A DNA stretch of 64,000 bases from Herpetosiphon gulosus (GTDB lineage: Bacteria; Chloroflexota; Chloroflexia; Chloroflexales; Herpetosiphonaceae), in NCBI RefSeq assembly GCF_039545135.1, contig NZ_BAABRU010000006.1:62001-126000 (forward strand). The letters run 5' to 3'. Each line of letters starts with the position of its first letter. Within the stretch, counting starts at the first letter, position 1. The notes under the pieces were generated by a model. The model was not told where the DNA came from. It searched no databases and was given only the letters and a program-made list of their open reading frames with translations. The position numbers and the translations under genes were made by a program. Below are positions 62,801-64,000 of this stretch, piece after piece.

Positions 62801-63517
62801 GGCATCAATATCTTGGCTTTTTTCGAGTGCATCGAGCGCTTGTTGATACGATTTGAGGTAGCCGCTGCTGAGCAAGGTATTGGTGGCAGTCAGGCTATAC
62901 AGGGGCAAATTATGGCGCAGCGTGCGCAATTGCACCACGTAAATTTCGGCCAAGGCCTCGGTGGTTAGCTCAGTCATTTTGGCCGGATCAGTCAGGGTAT
63001 TCTTGAATGATTCGACAATTTTCAGCAGCATGCCCAAAATCCGCATGGGCGTTGAAGCCCCGGCATCAGCCAATTTGCGTAGCGGTGCAGTAAAACTATC
63101 AACATCAAGCCACGGCAGATCGGGGGTCGTGGTTGGCGTATCAACCTGCACCGGAATCACTGCATTGGTGATTTTGCCCATTGTGCCGTTGACATCGAAG
63201 GTTGGCGCAGGCAAGTTGATCGGCAGCGGCTTGCTGGTCACATCGCCAATCAAGGCATTGCGATTAACCCCGCCTAGTTGATCAAGCGGCGCGTTGATTC
63301 GCCCAGTAAAGCCTTCTTTGGTCAAGCCTTGGGGCATTACTGGCAAACTGACGGCAGGGCTAGTGCCATCAGGCGTAGCCGCTGCCAGATCATCTTTAAT
63401 TGCTCCAGCGTTGATCTCGCGCATGCCATCGGCACCAACGGCGCTGGGGGTAAATTTCCCATCGAGCAGGCTGGTTAATTGGCCTTTGCCCGGTAATTCA
63501 TTCAACAACGATTGCAT
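59867..63517 (-). CDS. Very long helical protein, possible tape measure or internal scaffold
   Basis: The 1216-residue protein is almost all helix after a beta-poor 140-residue N-terminus, with several long coiled-coil stretches (for example EEAARNVSTAIETNIQSVSG, IEAFLSQVDVGPVVRQIKD). There are no membrane hairpins and no enzyme motif. The position between the gpN/LysM-like gene and the hub gene is where contractile particles have a tape-measure or hub-cap protein. A tape measure of this size would specify a tail of roughly 180 nm if fully helical (about 1.5 angstrom per residue). It could also be a payload. A strong GGGGAG precedes the ATG. Confidence 0.75.
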   Translation of the reverse strand: MQSLLNELPGKGQLTSLLDGKFTPSAVGADGMREINAGAIKDDLAAATPDGTSPAVSLPVMPQGLTKEGFTGRINAPLDQLGGVNRNALIGDVTSKPLPINLPAPTFDVNGTMGKITNAVIPVQVDTPTTTPDLPWLDVDSFTAPLRKLADAGASTPMRILGMLLKIVESFKNTLTDPAKMTELTTEALAEIYVVQLRTLRHNLPLYSLTATNTLLSSGYLKSYQQALDALEKSQDIDAFQQLSRSTLLSGLSQIQQSDKTLQRMLVKDVAQLQQALTQVLDFGATDDVFLQAYFDQLTARTGQVLGAITSPIKELTDMANDIVKYLEAAAKKAEEAARNVSTAIETNIQSVSGVLNGLQTQITNVTAEIEAFLSQVDVGPVVRQIKDGCNRISSVIEQFFVRIEELKLKLDAAVKNVQDNVDAKLTQTFNTLEQQIRQLLGKISEVLNRPDVQDALNKARQGIEDFKTKIGDASLKPVFDLVIEQTTKLEGNVRAIDVASMGTPQKTALKVGAKVIEAVKVDEIVKPELLDAFRQIREPLQELVNLLKNQVLVIERMIDEFNPGTIATDAILNSAPYQLVIKTLEEFKPSELLAPLKDANAELAKLVAKLDPEIILNELQRLYDQLYSLVETLSPESLNQLINKAINVASKELTNIRDYEIDSLLSTIKSAVSLEKLLAKTGLQDLADAEFWTMLKKVLGGDYLDEVSAAMDSIEASLRANAATLTFPNVADEIAKTREAFQLELGVTSTNLDAAATTLSQTIATAAAEIEGLQVRRRTLMQTYDLSTGTGLMLRDLDLAPLTALSTTLGQVTGSTKTALNSCIGVYKPVIKAEESRIIALNESVLQNVVAAMFKRQFGDPVRKFVTDVKVQLQPFKDAITAIQKILTTVTKLPAQIDAAVANVLDTLGRSIKQVITDILALIETIRTSLISVIKTTYETVKRSVEAFSPMWLLNSVSASDFSGQGLMALALRIRNPSGDRLAALVQTKLTAAALELLQNQAAGSLSEVNATNVLQAINDTLRDATISTQTTVDQVTQQLSSAIGLIEAKPAETRSASEMQQLYRYLALKGQLGRAWYELSRTPTNQNRLIRLNRVLFEASYPSDLGMSLQSLHPFIVEEIAHLYPEETVKRLDVIYKIIIDKIKGLPDQLIRRPLDDEFNKIKQLLHKTFDIEGLFNVIDIKLAGLDGDLEKGLDRLSDAYGQLLNTLDERLAG

Positions 63518-63535
63518 ACATCTCCCCGTAACACA

Positions 63536-64000
63536 CTAGCCCAACAGGCTGCGCAGCGCTCCCAACGAATCGCTCAGACTGCTGGCGGCTTCACGCACCG
63601 GATCTAGCGCGGTTTTCAATGGTTCAACTGGATTGGTTATCTCGGGCAGCGAGCCAAAAGCCAAAGCATCGGGCAGGCTCGCCAGCGTGGTCAATTGGAC
63701 AGCTTGGGTTTTGATGCTGGTGTTAACTTGAGCCGCTGCAACCTTGCTTTTACTTGGCGCTGCATATTCGACAATCTGCAACCGATAACTATATTGGTCT
63801 GGCTCGTAGGCTTGTTGAGTCACTTGAAATTGATCAAGCGTAACTTTGGCAACATAGCCTTGACCGACAATATCGGCGATAAACTCGACTGGCTCTTGTT
63901 TAAGATAAATACCGCGCAACTGCTCCAGCATGGTTTGGGCTTCGGCTCCATAACAGATGCCTTCAATTTGCAAACAAACCGAGTGTCGTCCAAGCTGTTG
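63536..64000 (-). CDS. Tail protein of gpN/LysM-linker type, 5' end outside window
   Basis: The reading frame is open to the right edge; no ATG is present, and the codons before the first TTG read on in frame (LGRHSV). The sequence IEGICYGAEAQTMLEQLRGIYLKQEPVEFIADIVGQGYVAKV is like the Mu gpN/DNA-circulation-type and small LysM-tail-protein fold that caps or links the tube and the hub. The C-terminal ~65 residues are Ala/Ser/Leu-rich. It is the first cluster gene visible; sheath, tube and any ATPase genes must be to the right. Confidence 0.7.
   Translation of the reverse strand, partial: QQLGRHSVCLQIEGICYGAEAQTMLEQLRGIYLKQEPVEFIADIVGQGYVAKVTLDQFQVTQQAYEPDQYSYRLQIVEYAAPSKSKVAAAQVNTSIKTQAVQLTTLASLPDALAFGSLPEITNPVEPLKTALDPVREAASSLSDSLGALRSLLG

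Noticed and set aside
53210-64000. Complete prophage
   Set aside because: No integrase, terminase, portal, capsid or lysis genes are visible; only tail genes are present. The window ends before the case can be settled.
1-64000. CRISPR array or IS element
   Set aside because: No regularly spaced direct repeats and no transposase-like frame were seen; the only tandem duplication is the precursor pair.

Overview
The window looks like chromosome from a Chloroflexota bacterium close to Herpetosiphon. This is an inference from mid-range GC, a large secretome, STAND ATPase and natural-product genes, a Mu-type tail-like cluster and a secreted protein ending in YLPAVKR, a tail type I associate with this phylum. 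No database was consulted.

Region 1 (1-5756) is the 3' part of a nonribosomal peptide synthetase gene. Its domain order is C-A-PCP-C, followed by a C-terminal domain that reads like cyanobacterial acyl-ACP reductase (AAR) rather than a thioesterase or SDR-type reductase. Region 2 (5892-12211) looks like a conflict or cell-death locus. A small motif protein is divergent from a STAND (NACHT-like) ATPase gene, which is followed 20 bp later by a caspase-like protease gene. Short Gly/Asn-rich motifs are shared pairwise between the three proteins, with the caspase carrying both kinds. A PAS-STAS stressosome-type protein, tRNA-Arg(UCU), a lipoprotein and a TetR regulator with a nearby palindromic operator follow.

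Region 3 (16517-23332, minus strand) is a lanthipeptide cluster: two tandem 50-residue precursors (22963-23115 and 23180-23332) with a core made of three CxWT repeats, a kinase-cyclase synthetase with intact zinc ligands, an MFS exporter and an M16 peptidase pair. The four large genes are joined by 4-bp overlaps. A 13-bp hairpin separates the precursors from the synthetase gene.

Region 4 (23595-30632, minus strand) is a thiamine salvage operon: TPP riboswitch, intrinsic terminator, cytX, thiM, thiE, thiW-type ECF S component, fused ECF ATPase, ecfT, tenA and thiD. No thiC or thiG lies in the window, so it serves uptake and recycling of the pyrimidine and thiazole moieties. Region 5 (30650-50672) is mixed: type II NADH dehydrogenase, a HEAT-like protein, two DUF1990-like proteins with an Asp/Glu racemase-like protein, an Rrf2 regulator, a very large secreted beta-rich protein, a LuxR-type two-component pair, a DHA2 transporter, surface-polysaccharide genes, a methyltransferase and two paralogous membrane proteins.

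Region 6 (50781-64000, minus strand, running off the right edge) is a contractile-tail-like gene set in an order close to phage Mu: gpN/LysM-like protein, a very long helical protein, gpD-like hub, gpV-like spike, PAAR tip, gp25, baseplate J, a wedge-like protein, fibre-region proteins and a fibre ending in an H-type lectin domain. There is no capsid, terminase or integrase gene in view, and sheath and tube genes would lie beyond the right edge. A tailocin or extracellular injection system fits better than a complete prophage, but this window cannot settle it.
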